Source of the DNA: Rhizobium sp. BG4
Lineage (GTDB): Bacteria > Pseudomonadota > Alphaproteobacteria > Rhizobiales > Rhizobiaceae
DNA length: 64,000 bases
Direction of reading: 5' to 3'
Assembly: GCF_016864575.1 (NCBI RefSeq)
Contig: NZ_CP044125.1
Location: forward strand, 1,674,001-1,738,000
Shown here piece by piece: positions 26,635 to 36,004 of the stretch. The stretch's first letter is position 1; each line of letters starts with the position of its first letter. The position numbers and the translations under genes were made by a program. The notes beneath the pieces were generated by a model, which ran no database searches, was not told the DNA's origin, and worked only from the letters and a program-made list of their open reading frames with translations.

Positions 26635-27894
26635 CTATTTCAGCTTTCCGATCATCGACGCCTCCGGATAGCAGGTCGGCTTCTCGCCGTTCTTTGCCTG
26701 CCACTGGCCGATTGAACGGCGCGTCTTGTAGCCCGGCAGCCCGTCGGAGCCGCCGACATCATAGCCCTGGCGCTCCAGCGCCTTCTGCATCGCCGCCACA
26801 TCCGAGCGCAGCATCTTCCCGACATCGCCCCAGGCGCCCTGAAAAGAGCCGGAGCCATAGGCGATGCGATCGGCGAGATTGCCGATATAGAGCGCGTAGA
26901 GGTCGGAGTTGTTGTATTCCTTGATGACGTAGAAGTTCGGTGTGACGATGAATTCCGGGCCGTCGCGGCCGGCCGGCACCAGCATCATGCCATCCGCCTT
27001 CAGTTCCGAAGACGGGAAACCCTTGCCAGTGATACGGTCTATGCCGAGCGAGGCCCATTGCGACAGCGGCTTGGCAAGATCGGGACCTTCCTGGGCGCAA
27101 GAGACCGAGGCGGGGATCGTCACCTCGAAGCCCCAGTCGCGGTCGCGCTGCCAGCCTTTCTTGACCAGATAGTTGGCTATCGATGCCAGCGTATCCGGCA
27201 CCGAGGTCCAGATATTGCGATGGCCGTCGCCATCGAAATCGACGGCGTATTTCAGATAGCTCGTCGGCATGAACTGCGGCTGGCCGAGCGCACCGGCCCA
27301 GGAGCCCTTGAAGTCCGCAGGGGTCACATCACCGCCGTCGATGATGTGGAGCGCCGCGATCAACTCGGTGCGGAACATCTCCTTGCGGGTCGACATGAAG
27401 GCCTTGGTTGCCAGAACCTGGATCGCCGAATTGGGGATCTTGGCGGCGCCGAACCCGGTCTCTCGGCCCCAGATGGCGAGGACGATCGAGCCCGGCACGC
27501 CATAGGTCTTCTCGATCCTCTTGAGGGTAGAGGCGTATTGCGAGGCGAAGCCGCGGCCGGTCATGGCGAGCTTCTTCAACCGATCCTCGTTGAAATAGGG
27601 AGCGGGAGAGGAGAATTCGGCCTGCGTCTGCTTGCGGTCCTTCGGCGGCGGGAAACCGGGCGGCGCCAAATCGGGAAGATCCCAGTTGAGCTCGATACCC
27701 GAAAAGGCCGCCTGAAAGGTCTTGGCCGAGATGCCGTTCTTCTCGGCTTCCGGCCGCAGGTCGTTCTGCACCCATTTCTCGAACTGCGCTTCGACGGCGG
27801 CCTTGGATGGCGCGGCTTGCGCTGGAAGATGAAACGAGACAGCGAGTGCGGCGGTCAGGATCGAAAGACGCGCAAGGATCTTCAATTCGGACAT
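26635..27894 (-). CDS. Lytic murein transglycosylase (MltB-like) with peptidoglycan-binding domain
   Basis: A 419-residue periplasmic enzyme that cleaves the MurNAc-GlcNAc bond with 1,6-anhydro product formation. A Sec signal peptide (LSILTAALAVSFHLPAQA) is followed by the catalytic domain, with the Glu in IWGRETGFG and the substrate-groove segments GQPQFMPTSYLKYAVDFDGD and SIANYLVKKGW. The C-terminal ~60 residues (ALERQGYDVGGSDGLPGYKT) are a peptidoglycan-binding domain 1. It is convergent with the GNAT gene, 3 bases apart. Confidence 0.92.
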   Translation of the reverse strand: MSELKILARLSILTAALAVSFHLPAQAAPSKAAVEAQFEKWVQNDLRPEAEKNGISAKTFQAAFSGIELNWDLPDLAPPGFPPPKDRKQTQAEFSSPAPYFNEDRLKKLAMTGRGFASQYASTLKRIEKTYGVPGSIVLAIWGRETGFGAAKIPNSAIQVLATKAFMSTRKEMFRTELIAALHIIDGGDVTPADFKGSWAGALGQPQFMPTSYLKYAVDFDGDGHRNIWTSVPDTLASIANYLVKKGWQRDRDWGFEVTIPASVSCAQEGPDLAKPLSQWASLGIDRITGKGFPSSELKADGMMLVPAGRDGPEFIVTPNFYVIKEYNNSDLYALYIGNLADRIAYGSGSFQGAWGDVGKMLRSDVAAMQKALERQGYDVGGSDGLPGYKTRRSIGQWQAKNGEKPTCYPEASMIGKLK

Positions 27895-27900
27895 TCCCCC

Positions 27901-28506
27901 TCAGATGGCCGTTCGTGCACGAAGTGCCGCCGCCAACGTTCCCTCATCGAGATAATCAAGCTCGCCGCCGACCGGCACGCCATGGGCGAGACGGGTGATC
28001 TTCACCTCGAGCCCGGAGAGCTGGTCGGTTATATAGTGCGCTGTGGTCTGCCCTTCGACGGTGGCGTTGACGGCGATGATCAGCTCGCGGATGCCGCCCT
28101 CGCCGACCCGATCGATCAGGCCGCGGATGTTGAGATCATCGGGCCCGACGCCATCGAGCGGCGACAGCGTGCCGCCGAGAACGTGGTAGGCGGCGTTCAT
28201 GGCGCCGGCGCGCTCCAGCGCCCAGAGGTCGGACACGTCCTCGACGACGATGATGACGGATTGGTCGCGGTGGTCATCGGTGCAGACGGTGCAGGGATCG
28301 ACAGTATCGACATTGCCGCAGCGCGAGCAGACCTTCACCTTGTCATAGGCATCGCCCATGGCATGGGAGAGAGGACCGAGAAGCTGGTCCTTCTTCTTGA
28401 TCAGATGCAGCGCGGCGCGGCGCGCCGAGCGCGGCCCGAGGCCCGGCACCTTCGCCAGAAGCTGGATGAGTTTTTCGATTTCGGGGCCGGTGACTCGCTT
28501 TGCCAT
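27901..28506 (-). CDS. recR: Recombination protein RecR
   Basis: A 201-residue protein of the RecFOR pathway that loads RecA at gaps. It shows the helix-hairpin-helix ([20 protein letters not shown]), the Cys4 zinc finger ([16 protein letters not shown]) and the Toprim domain ([20 protein letters not shown]). In many bacteria recR follows dnaX-ybaB directly; here a LysE-type gene and a MOSC gene lie between. Confidence 0.97.
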   Translation of the reverse strand: MAKRVTGPEIEKLIQLLAKVPGLGPRSARRAALHLIKKKDQLLGPLSHAMGDAYDKVKVCSRCGNVDTVDPCTVCTDDHRDQSVIIVVEDVSDLWALERAGAMNAAYHVLGGTLSPLDGVGPDDLNIRGLIDRVGEGGIRELIIAVNATVEGQTTAHYITDQLSGLEVKITRLAHGVPVGGELDYLDEGTLAAALRARTAI

Positions 28507-28563
28507 GCGCCGTTCTTAGCCCATATGTCGTCAAAACGGAATCGCGGAAGGAATGCCGCCGCC

Positions 28564-29193
28564 ATGAAAATAAAAGCGGTCTGCACCGGAAGCCCAGAGC
28601 GGCTGCCCGGCAAGAAATACAAGACCGGCATCTTCAAGCATGCGGTCGGCGGCAGCGTGATGATCGATGCCGAAGGACTGCTGGGCGACGCGATCTGCAA
28701 CCGCACCTATCACGGTGGCGTCGATCAGGCCGTCTATATCGAGGGATCGCTAACGCTCGACTGGTGGAGCGACGAGCTCGACAGGGAGATTGCGCCCGGC
28801 ACCTTCGGGGAGAACCTCGTCATCGACGGGCTCGACAATCGCGACGTTTCGGTCGGCGACAGGTTTATCGCAGGCGATCTTGTTCTGGAGGCCACCTCGG
28901 CCCGCATCCCCTGCGCGACCTTCGCCGCCAGGATGGACGATCCGCGCTTCGTCAAGCGCTACACCAAAGCTGGACGGCCGGGCATTTATTGCCGCGTGCT
29001 TGCCAATGGGATCGTAGAAGCCGGGATGGCTGTCGAATACCAACCCTTCGCTGGCGCGAAGGTGACGATGCCCGAAATGATGGAAACGTTCGGCCGAAAG
29101 CTCTCGGGCGAGGACCGCGAGCGCTATCTGGCAGCGCCCATCCATTACAAGCTGCGGGCACAGCTGGAGGCGCAGCCGTCAATCAGCGGGTAG
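28564..29193 (+). CDS. MOSC-domain protein (YiiM-like)
   Basis: About 209 residues. MOSC domains are related to the molybdenum cofactor sulfurase C terminus, and the YiiM branch is linked to N-hydroxylated base detoxification. Typical segments are NRTYHGGVDQAVYI, PGTFGENLVIDGL, VGDRF and the conserved Cys in RIPCATFAARM. A very long frame runs upstream through recR and the transglycosylase; that part is antisense, and ATG at 28564 is the real start. Its last 11 bases overlap the convergent LysE-type gene. Confidence 0.88.
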   Translation: MKIKAVCTGSPERLPGKKYKTGIFKHAVGGSVMIDAEGLLGDAICNRTYHGGVDQAVYIEGSLTLDWWSDELDREIAPGTFGENLVIDGLDNRDVSVGDRFIAGDLVLEATSARIPCATFAARMDDPRFVKRYTKAGRPGIYCRVLANGIVEAGMAVEYQPFAGAKVTMPEMMETFGRKLSGEDRERYLAAPIHYKLRAQLEAQPSISG

Positions 29194-29797
29194 CGATCGC
29201 CATGGCGGCACCGGCCATGGTGGCGGCGCTGGCGCGGTTGGCGATCATCACGGCGCGGCGGCTCTTGAGAAAGCTGCGGGCCTTGGCTGCCAGGAACATC
29301 CAGGTGAAATCGACGACCGCGAGAACGAGGAACAGTGTCACCACCAGTTCCGCCCAGCCACCGAAGGAGACCGCACGGATGTCGATGATCGACGGCAGCA
29401 GCGCGATGTAGAACATCATGATCTTCGGATTGCCGAGCGCGATTGCCAGGCCCGTCAGGAACATGCGGCCGCGCGAGCGCGCCTGCGGCAGCTCCTCTTC
29501 CTCGACGTCAGGCTTGGCGAACCACATCTTCCAGGCGAGGTAGAGAAGGTAGAGGATACCGAGCCACTTGATGACGACGAAGGCGTGGTAGAAGGTTTCG
29601 GCGATCGCCGATAGGCCGGCGATGGCGCAGGTCAGCCAGATGGCATCCCCCGCCCACATGCCGAACAGGAAGGGCAGCACATCGCGCGCGCCCTTCGAGA
29701 TGACGCGGGCGACGAGGGCCGCAACGCTTGGGCCGGGCGTACCGGCAGCGATGAAAAGAGCGCCGGCAAAAACCAGCAGCGTCGTCAGCGTCAGCAT
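29183..29797 (-). CDS. LysE/RhtB-family amino-acid exporter
   Basis: A 204-residue inner-membrane protein with about six helices. The family features are the N-terminal LLVFAGALFIAAGTPGPSVAAL (GPxxA motif) and GLAIALGNPKIMMFYIALLP. Exported substrate unknown; relatives export homoserine lactone, threonine or other amino acids. It overlaps the convergent MOSC gene by 11 bases and lies just downstream of ybaB. Confidence 0.9.
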   Translation of the reverse strand: MLTLTTLLVFAGALFIAAGTPGPSVAALVARVISKGARDVLPFLFGMWAGDAIWLTCAIAGLSAIAETFYHAFVVIKWLGILYLLYLAWKMWFAKPDVEEEELPQARSRGRMFLTGLAIALGNPKIMMFYIALLPSIIDIRAVSFGGWAELVVTLFLVLAVVDFTWMFLAAKARSFLKSRRAVMIANRASAATMAGAAMAIATR

Positions 29798-29831
29798 GTC
29801 AGTCCTCCTCCCGGCAATCCAGTTCCAGCGA

Positions 29832-30155
29832 TCAGAACGGCATCTTGAAGCCGGGCGGAATCGGCAGGCCAGCGGTCAGCGCCTTGGTCTTTTCCGCAGC
29901 GACGGCTTCGGCCTTGTCCTTGGCATCCTTGTGGGCGGCAACGATCAGGTCTTCGAGGATTTCAACATCGTCTTCCTTGAAGAGCGACGGATCGATCTTC
30001 AGGCTCTGCATCTCGCCCTTGCCGTTCAGGACAACGGTCACGAGGCCGCCGCCTGCCTTGCCTTCGGCCTTGAGCTCGGCGATCTCCGCCTGCATCTGCT
30101 CCATCTTGGCCTGCATTTCCTTGACTTTGCCCATCATTCCCATGAGGTCGCGCAT
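29832..30155 (-). CDS. YbaB/EbfC-family nucleoid-associated protein
   Basis: A 107-residue DNA-binding dimer. The N terminus is [20 protein letters not shown], followed by [20 protein letters not shown] and [19 protein letters not shown], the standard YbaB pattern. It lies 22 bases downstream of dnaX, the near-universal arrangement. Confidence 0.95.
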   Translation of the reverse strand: MRDLMGMMGKVKEMQAKMEQMQAEIAELKAEGKAGGGLVTVVLNGKGEMQSLKIDPSLFKEDDVEILEDLIVAAHKDAKDKAEAVAAEKTKALTAGLPIPPGFKMPF

Positions 30156-30177
30156 CGTCTTGTCCTTCTCTGAAAGT

Positions 30178-32043
30178 CTAGAATTCTATGTCATCGCCCG
30201 GGAGGATGTCACCCTCGGCGGATTCGGCAGCGGCGGGCGGGGCGATATCGCCCTCTTCCTCCGGCTCCGGCGCCCTGACGCGGACGTCGATGATCTTGGC
30301 ACCCGGGAACTGGGCGAGGATCGCCGCAACATCCGGGTCCTGGCGGGCATCGCTGACCTGCTGTTCCTTGGCCTTCGCCTCGGCCTCGACCATGGTCGGA
30401 TCGCCGGGCTCGCGGCTCAGACTAACGATCCAGTGGATCCCCGTCCATTCCTTGAGCTTGACGGCCAGCTCGTTGAGCAGCGTCGTCGGTGCACCCTCGG
30501 TCAGATTGACATCGAGACGACCGGGATCGATCCTCACGGGACGAACGAAGGTCCGTACCAGCGCCTTGACCTTGGCGTCGCGCTTTTCACCGGCCAGATT
30601 GACGATATCGGCGATCGAATTGACCGCGACCAGAGGCTTCGGCGCTTCGGCAGGCCTGCTCTCGATACGCCCGGCCTGCATCGGCTGAGGATCAGGATTG
30701 GGAACGGCGCGCAGCATCGCGGTCGGGCCGTTCGGCTGTGGACGCGGCGTGCTTTCCGGCGCGCGCGCCAGAGCGGCAGACTGATAGGAGACGTGGGCGC
30801 CTCCGCCATTGCCAGATGGCGCCGGGCGGCCGGAACCGCCGCCATTGTCGGAGAATTCAGCCAGCCTGCGGGCAGCATCTTCCGGCGCCGGCAGATGCGC
30901 GGCGTGGGCAAGGCGGATCAGCACCATTTCGGCTGCACCGGCCGTGCGCGATGAGCTTTCCGCTTCCGGAATGCCCTTCAGCAGCATCTGCCAGATACGC
31001 GACAGAGTGGTCACCGCCACGCCCTGCGCGAACTCCGCAGCCTTGGTGCGCTCGACCTCGCTCAAAGACGGATCGTTGGCGGCGTCAGGCACGTATTTCA
31101 AACGGGTGACGAGATGGGTGAAGTCTGCAAGGTCGGTCAGAACGACGACAGGATTGGCGCCTGCCTCGTACTGTGCCTGAAACTCGTTGAGCGCCGAGGC
31201 GACATCGCCCTTCACCACATGCTGGAAGAGATCGACGATGCGGGCGCGATCGGCAAGACCCAGCATGCCGCGCACGGCCTCGGCCTGGACCGCACCGCCA
31301 CCATGGGCAATGGCCTGGTCGAGCAGCGAGAGACCGTCACGCGCCGAACCCTCGGCAGCGCGGGCGATCATGGCGAGCGCATCCGGCTCTGCCTCGATGC
31401 CTTCCTTCGACGCAATTGTCGTGAACAGGCCGACGAGATCCGACGCGCTGATGCGGCGCAGATCGAAACGCTGGCAGCGCGACAGGACGGTGATCGGAAC
31501 CTTGCGGATTTCGGTCGTGGCGAAAATGAACTTCACATGTTCCGGCGGCTCCTCAAGGGTCTTCAACAGCCCGTTGAAGGCTGCCGTCGAGAGCATGTGC
31601 ACTTCGTCGATGATATAGACCTTGTAGCGCGCCGAAACCGGACGGTAGCGTACCTGCTCGATGATCTCTCTGATGTCATCGATACCAGTATGCGAGGCGG
31701 CGTCCATCTCGATCACATCGACATGGCGGCCTTCCATGATCGCCTGGCAGTGTTCGCCGGGCACGCGCAGGTCGATCGTTGGCTTGTCGATGTCAGGGGT
31801 CTTGTAGTTCAGCGCACGCGCCAGAATGCGCGCCGTCGTGGTCTTGCCCACACCGCGAACGCCGGTCAGCATGTAGGCTTGCGCGATGCGCCCGGTCTCG
31901 AAAGCGTTGGTCAGGGTGCGGACCATCGGCTCCTGGCCGACCATCAGGTCCGTGAAGTCCTTGGGGCGGTATTTGCGTGCCAGCACCCGGTAACCGGTGC
32001 CCGTCGAGGCGGCATCTTGTGATTGTCGCTCGGTGTCGCTCAT
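30178..32043 (-). CDS. dnaX: DNA polymerase III gamma/tau subunit
   Basis: A 621-residue clamp-loader ATPase. It shows the Walker A ([16 protein letters not shown]), the DEVHMLS Walker B, the sensor segment ([12 protein letters not shown]) and, after the ATPase collar, a Pro/Ala-rich linker and a C-terminal tau-type domain ([20 protein letters not shown]). One zinc-ligand region is altered relative to E. coli, as is usual in rhizobia. I see no clear A-AAA-AAG slippery site for a gamma form. The SRP RNA gene lies just upstream on the same strand. Confidence 0.96.
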   Translation of the reverse strand: MSDTERQSQDAASTGTGYRVLARKYRPKDFTDLMVGQEPMVRTLTNAFETGRIAQAYMLTGVRGVGKTTTARILARALNYKTPDIDKPTIDLRVPGEHCQAIMEGRHVDVIEMDAASHTGIDDIREIIEQVRYRPVSARYKVYIIDEVHMLSTAAFNGLLKTLEEPPEHVKFIFATTEIRKVPITVLSRCQRFDLRRISASDLVGLFTTIASKEGIEAEPDALAMIARAAEGSARDGLSLLDQAIAHGGGAVQAEAVRGMLGLADRARIVDLFQHVVKGDVASALNEFQAQYEAGANPVVVLTDLADFTHLVTRLKYVPDAANDPSLSEVERTKAAEFAQGVAVTTLSRIWQMLLKGIPEAESSSRTAGAAEMVLIRLAHAAHLPAPEDAARRLAEFSDNGGGSGRPAPSGNGGGAHVSYQSAALARAPESTPRPQPNGPTAMLRAVPNPDPQPMQAGRIESRPAEAPKPLVAVNSIADIVNLAGEKRDAKVKALVRTFVRPVRIDPGRLDVNLTEGAPTTLLNELAVKLKEWTGIHWIVSLSREPGDPTMVEAEAKAKEQQVSDARQDPDVAAILAQFPGAKIIDVRVRAPEPEEEGDIAPPAAAESAEGDILPGDDIEF

Positions 32044-32090
32044 CGCCCTGCTTGTCGCCCGGCAATGCGGGCAAAGAATGGAGAGAAGGG

Positions 32091-32188
32091 TGGGAGGCTG
32101 GCACGATGACCCGTGCCGGGCTCGTTAGGGCTGCTTCCTTCCGGACCTGACCCGGTTGGCGAGTGGCTCGTCCACCACCAACCTCCCG
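32091..32188 (-). ncRNA. ffs: Signal recognition particle RNA (4.5S-type)
   Basis: On the minus strand the sequence contains GGTCAGGTCCGGAAGGAAGC, the universally conserved SRP domain IV loop that binds Ffh. The ends CGGGAGG and CCTCCC pair to close the long hairpin, giving about 98 nt, the small bacterial type. The 3' end and dnaX are about 50 bases apart. The ends are set by base pairing and promoter position and may be off by a few bases. Confidence 0.95.
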
Positions 32189-32195
32189 GAGCCAC

Positions 32196-32224
32196 ATATC
32201 GGCAATATCGTCATCAAAAGCAAG
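32196..32224 (-). promoter_or_regulatory. Promoter of the SRP RNA gene
   Basis: On the minus strand CTTGCT, a 17-base spacer, then CGATAT, close to the alphaproteobacterial CTTGAC-N17-CTATAT. The predicted start falls about 7 bases on, at the folded 5' end of the RNA. Confidence 0.65.
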
Positions 32225-32275
32225 CCAAGCTCAAAAAAAACTGCTAATCATTGGAAAACAATGGAGGAAAGCACT

Positions 32276-32686
32276 TTGGCGGATTTCGCGCTCGACCCCC
32301 GGCTCGAAAAAGACAGCATCAGCGTCATGCAGACAGGCCTCTGCGATCTCCGATTGTCGAAGGATGCACGCTGGCCCTGGCTGATCCTCGTTCCGCGCCG
32401 GGCCGACATAACCGAGATTTTTGAACTGACGCCACTCGATCAGGTGATGCTGACATTCGAGACCGAGGTCGTGGCGAGCGCGCTTAAGACGGTGACGGGG
32501 GCGACAAAAATCAATGTCGGGGCTCTTGGCAATATCGTCCGCCAGCTTCATGTTCATGTCATCGCCCGCTTCGAAGGCGATGCCAACTGGCCGGGTCCCG
32601 TCTGGGGCTTCGGCACGGCCGAGCCTTACGAGGACGGGAAGCGGGAGCAGCTCATAGCGACATTGCGGGAAGCCCTTTCATCATGA
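32276..32686 (+). CDS. HIT-family hydrolase
   Basis: About 136 residues, histidine-triad superfamily (nucleotide hydrolases or transferases). Segments: DPRLEKDSISVMQTGLCDLR, WPWLILVPRRADITEIFEL and the triad region RQLHVHVIAR. The usual first His is Gln here (Q-x-H-x-H), keeping the middle nucleophile. I prefer TTG at 32276, because GGAGG lies 8 bases upstream; an ATG at 32261 would add five residues but has no ribosome binding site. Its stop overlaps the nudC start (ATGA). Confidence 0.87.
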   Translation: MADFALDPRLEKDSISVMQTGLCDLRLSKDARWPWLILVPRRADITEIFELTPLDQVMLTFETEVVASALKTVTGATKINVGALGNIVRQLHVHVIARFEGDANWPGPVWGFGTAEPYEDGKREQLIATLREALSS

Positions 32687-33642
32687 ATTCTTCAATTTTC
32701 GATACGGACATTCCGCATCCGGAGCCGAGCAACCTTACCGCCTTTGCCGGCAACGACCTGAACCGCGATTCGGAACATCGCGACGAGAAATCGGTCGAGA
32801 CTGCACTTGCCAAGGACGGCACGCATATCTTCGCCTTCACCAAGGACAAGCTGGTCCTCAAGCATGACGGGCAGGTGCTCGACCCGCTGTTTGCCCGCTA
32901 CGAGTTACAGGAGCTGCAGCCCCGCTGGGACGAGACAATCCTGCTCGGCTACCGCAAGTCGGGTGAGCCGCGGCTTGCCGTCCCCGTCGGTGTGCCGGAA
33001 GAAGAGCTTGCCAGCCACTACAAGCCGGCCGACGGGCGCACCCTCTACCGCGATCAGCTGCTCGACGACGTGCTGCTCGGCGAATTTGCGCAGGCGGCGA
33101 GCCTGATCCGCTGGAACAGCGACAACAGGTTCTGCGGCCGCTGCGGTGGCGCCATGGAGCTGAAGATCGGCGGCTACAAGCGCGTCTGCAGCGCCTGCGA
33201 ACACATGATCTTCCCGCGCACGGACCCTGTCGTCATCATGCTGACGATCGACGAGAAGCGTGACCTCTGCCTGCTCGGCAGAAGCCCGCATTTCGCGCCC
33301 GGCATGTATTCCTGTCTTGCCGGTTTCGTGGAGCCCGGCGAAACCATCGAGAACGCCGTGCGCCGCGAGACGCTTGAGGAATCCGGTATCAAGACCGGGC
33401 GCATCCGCTACCATGCCTCGCAGCCCTGGCCGATGCCGCATACGTTGATGATCGGCTGTTATGCCGAAGCGAAGTCGAGCGAGATCAATCGCGACGAGGC
33501 CGAACTCGAAGACTGCCGCTGGTTTACCCGCGAAGAGACGATCGAGATGCTGGAGCGCCCTGGCGCCAACGGCCAGGCCTCGCCGCCGAAAGGCGCCATC
33601 GCCCATCGCCTGATGCGCGACTGGGTGGAGTGGAAGCGATAG
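32683..33642 (+). CDS. nudC: NAD(+)/NADH diphosphatase NudC
   Basis: A 319-residue Nudix hydrolase that cleaves NAD(H) and removes the NAD cap from RNA in E. coli. The zinc ribbon is CGRCGG...CSACEH, the Nudix box is GFVEPGETIENAVRRETLEE, and the NudC-specific SQPWPMP motif follows about 15 residues later. It overlaps the HIT gene by 4 bases, and both enzymes act on dinucleotide-type substrates, so joint expression makes sense. Confidence 0.95.
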   Translation: MNSSIFDTDIPHPEPSNLTAFAGNDLNRDSEHRDEKSVETALAKDGTHIFAFTKDKLVLKHDGQVLDPLFARYELQELQPRWDETILLGYRKSGEPRLAVPVGVPEEELASHYKPADGRTLYRDQLLDDVLLGEFAQAASLIRWNSDNRFCGRCGGAMELKIGGYKRVCSACEHMIFPRTDPVVIMLTIDEKRDLCLLGRSPHFAPGMYSCLAGFVEPGETIENAVRRETLEESGIKTGRIRYHASQPWPMPHTLMIGCYAEAKSSEINRDEAELEDCRWFTREETIEMLERPGANGQASPPKGAIAHRLMRDWVEWKR

Positions 33643-33645
33643 GTC

Positions 33646-34341
33646 ATGCCGGTCTCGCGCTCGGAAAGGCTTCTTGCTCTTCTCCAGGTGCTCCGGCGGC
33701 ACCGCCGCCCCGTCAGTGGCGTGATCCTGGCCGAGCAGACCGGTGTCAGCCTGCGCACGCTCTACCGCGACATCGCCAGCCTGCAGAGCCAGGGGGCGAT
33801 GATCGAGGGCGAAGCCGGCGTCGGCTACGTGCTGAAACCGGGCTTCATGCTGCCGCCGATGATGTTTTCCGAAGAGGAGCTCGAAGCACTGGTGCTGGGA
33901 TCGCGCTGGGTCAACCGCTCGGCGGAACCCCGGCTTGCGGGCGCGGCCGCCGATGCGCTTGCAAAGATCGCTGCCGTCCTGCCCGAGGAGATGCGCGAGA
34001 CGATCGAATCGGCAACGCTGCTCGTCGGCCCAAAGCGCGCCAATGAGGACAAGGCCGACGTTGCCCTGATCCGCAAGGCGATCCGCACCGAACGCATCCT
34101 CGAACTGCATTACAGCGACGAGCAGGGCCGCATCTCGCTGCGGCGGGTCTGGCCGTTCGCGCTCGGCTATTTCGAGCATATCCGCATGGTGATGGCCTGG
34201 TGCGAATTGCGCCGCGGCTTCCGCCATTTCCGCACCGACCGCATCATCGACATGACGCCGCATGACGAGCGCTATCCGCGCCGCCGCAGCGCGCTGATGA
34301 AAGAATGGCGCGAGATCGAACACGTGCCCGTCGAACGCTAA
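33646..34341 (+). CDS. YafY-type HTH/WYL-domain transcriptional regulator
   Basis: A 231-residue regulator. The N-terminal winged helix is SRSERLLALLQVLRRHRRPV followed by LAEQTGVSLRTLYRDIASLQ (DeoR-like). The WYL-type C-terminal domain includes ILELHYSDEQGRISLRRVWP and EHIRMVMAWCELRRGFRHFR. WYL domains bind small ligands or nucleic acids. It starts 3 bases after nudC and may control the small protein and VOC genes downstream; that is inference. Confidence 0.88.
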   Translation: MPVSRSERLLALLQVLRRHRRPVSGVILAEQTGVSLRTLYRDIASLQSQGAMIEGEAGVGYVLKPGFMLPPMMFSEEELEALVLGSRWVNRSAEPRLAGAAADALAKIAAVLPEEMRETIESATLLVGPKRANEDKADVALIRKAIRTERILELHYSDEQGRISLRRVWPFALGYFEHIRMVMAWCELRRGFRHFRTDRIIDMTPHDERYPRRRSALMKEWREIEHVPVER

Positions 34342-34405
34342 AGGCTACTGCCAGAATCTGACAGTAGAGCGCGCTATTATCGGTACCAATCCAGAAGGAG
34401 AACCG

Positions 34406-34633
34406 ATGATGACGAGCGTGAAATTCAGCACCGCAAAATACAGCGACCGCCTTGTCGAGACATCTTCTGCCGATGCGGATTATCCGCAGTCCCTGATGCT
34501 GCGCATGATGCAGAATGCATCGCGCAACATGGCGCGAGGCGACGCTCCCCGCCTCGATCCGCAGTCGATGTCTTCGGGCATGCGGCGCGACCTCGGCCTT
34601 TCCGCCTGGACCTGCCAGGAAGCCGAAGCCTAG
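34406..34633 (+). CDS. Small protein with a DUF1127-like C-terminal end (75 aa)
   Basis: Not firmly recognised. Two ATG codons in a row at 34406 and 34409 follow GGAGAA at a good distance. The protein is 74-75 residues, rich in Met and Ser, with a C-terminal SSGMRRDLGLSAW that recalls the RDIGL motif ending DUF1127 proteins, but the N-terminal half does not fit. No signal peptide is seen. It lies between the WYL regulator and the VOC gene. Confidence 0.55.
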   Translation: MMTSVKFSTAKYSDRLVETSSADADYPQSLMLRMMQNASRNMARGDAPRLDPQSMSSGMRRDLGLSAWTCQEAEA

Positions 34634-34732
34634 CCGGCAACCGATAATACCCAAGACCAGAAATTTCATACCGCCGCAGCGGATCGCCGCGGCACGCATT
34701 CGTGCAGCCATCTCCAACAAAAGGATACGACC

Positions 34733-35101
34733 ATGACCAGCCCCAACCTCATCATTCTCTATGTCAAGGATCCGGCCGAAAGCGCCAGTTTCTACAAGGA
34801 CATCCTCGGCCGCGAACCGGCCGTTGCAGCGCCGAACTTCGTCGCCTTCCCGCTCGATGGCGGCTTCACGCTCGGCCTCTGGCGCCGCAGCAATGTCGAG
34901 CCGCAGCCTTCGGCGATCGGCAATCGCGGCGAAATCGCCTTCATGGTGCCCGGCGACAACGGTGTCGCCAAGCAGTATGACGACTGGCGCAAGCGTGGCC
35001 TGCCGATCGCCCAGGAACTCGTCGATCTCGACTTCGGCCCGACCTTCGTGGTGCTCGACCCCGATGGCCATCGTCTTCGGGTCTGTGAGCCCGACAAGTG
35101 A
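34733..35101 (+). CDS. VOC/glyoxalase-family protein
   Basis: A 122-residue vicinal-oxygen-chelate fold protein (LIILYVKDPAESASFYKDIL; EIAFMVPGDN; TFVVLDPDGHRLRVCEPDK). Two betaalphabetabetabeta halves with likely metal ligands are consistent with a glyoxalase, a dioxygenase or a resistance protein; the substrate is unknown. ATG follows AAAGGA. It ends at a strong two-way terminator. Confidence 0.88.
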   Translation: MTSPNLIILYVKDPAESASFYKDILGREPAVAAPNFVAFPLDGGFTLGLWRRSNVEPQPSAIGNRGEIAFMVPGDNGVAKQYDDWRKRGLPIAQELVDLDFGPTFVVLDPDGHRLRVCEPDK

Positions 35102-35105
35102 AACG

Positions 35106-35132
35106 AAAAAGGGCGCCCGAGGCGCCCTTTTT
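35106..35132. terminator. Bidirectional terminator between the VOC gene and pheA
   Basis: A 12-bp perfect stem (AAAAAGGGCGCC/GGCGCCCTTTTT) with a 3-base loop, flanked by A on one side and T on the other. It will work on both strands, between two convergent genes. Confidence 0.9.
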
Positions 35133-35133
35133 G

Positions 35134-35994
35134 TTACTTGTGCAGCAGGCCGCGCATCGGGTGCCCCTTGTAGACCCCGAGAATGCGGACCTTCTCCGAA
35201 AAGAAGCGCAACTCTTCCAGCGCCTGGCGGACATTGCTGTCATTCGCATGGCCCTCGATATCGGCGTAGAACTGCGTGGCGATGAACTTGCCGCCGATCT
35301 GGTAGCTTTCCAGCTTCGTCATGTTGATGTTGTTGGTCGCAAAGCCACCGAGCGCCTTGTAGAGCGCGGCCGGAATGTTGCGGACGTTGAAGACGAAGGT
35401 CGTGACGATCTTCTCTTCTTCATTCGAACGGTTCGCCCATTTCTCGTCCCGCGACAGCACGACGAAACGGGTGACGTTGCTCTCGGTGTCCTCGACATTT
35501 TCGGCAACGATCTCGAGGCCATAGAGATCGGCAGCAAGGCGGGGCGCAAGCGCCGCCATCGTCCGGTCGCCGGTTTCCTGAACCATCTTCGCGGCACCGG
35601 CTGTATCGCCGGCGATGACCGGCTTCCAACCGTTGGCGCGGACGATCTTGCGGCACTGGCCAAGCGCATGGATATGGCTGTGGACCGTGCGGATCTCATC
35701 CTTCGACACACCCGGCAGCACCATCAGCTGAAAGCGGATCGGCATGAAATATTCGCCGACGATATGCAGCCTGGAATCGGGAAGCAGATGATGGATATCG
35801 GCGACGCGGCCGGCGATCGTGTTCTCGATCGGGATCATCGCGAGATCCGCCTCGCCGCTTTCGAGCGCCGTAAAGGCATCCTCAAAGGTCTGGCAGGGCA
35901 GCGGCTCCATGGTCGGGAACATGTCGCGGCAGGCCATATCGGAATTGGCGCCGAACTCGCCCTGGAATGAAATCCGGTTTGTCTTGTTGTTCAT
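35134..35994 (-). CDS. pheA: Prephenate dehydratase
   Basis: A 286-residue enzyme that converts prephenate to phenylpyruvate for phenylalanine synthesis. The dehydratase domain shows ISFQGEFGANSDMACRD, EDAFTALESGEADLAMIPIENT and NVTRFVVLSRDE. The C-terminal ACT domain (NIPAALYKALGGFATNNINM, TKLESYQIG) would bind Phe for feedback control. The frame is open far upstream into kdsB; ATG at 35994 is the family start. It follows kdsB after 10 bases. Confidence 0.95.
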   Translation of the reverse strand: MNNKTNRISFQGEFGANSDMACRDMFPTMEPLPCQTFEDAFTALESGEADLAMIPIENTIAGRVADIHHLLPDSRLHIVGEYFMPIRFQLMVLPGVSKDEIRTVHSHIHALGQCRKIVRANGWKPVIAGDTAGAAKMVQETGDRTMAALAPRLAADLYGLEIVAENVEDTESNVTRFVVLSRDEKWANRSNEEEKIVTTFVFNVRNIPAALYKALGGFATNNINMTKLESYQIGGKFIATQFYADIEGHANDSNVRQALEELRFFSEKVRILGVYKGHPMRGLLHK

Positions 35995-36004
35995 GGCTAT
36001 ATCC

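Noticed and set aside
27058..28563. A 500-codon open frame on the plus strand running into the MOSC gene
   Set aside because: It is antisense to the lytic transglycosylase and recR, both of which have clear family motifs. GC-rich coding DNA often leaves the opposite strand open. Only the part from 28564 reads as a protein family.
30178..32043. Programmed frameshift in dnaX for a short gamma form
   Set aside because: No A-AAA-AAG type slippery run with a following stem was found in the expected region; the full-length product alone is supported.
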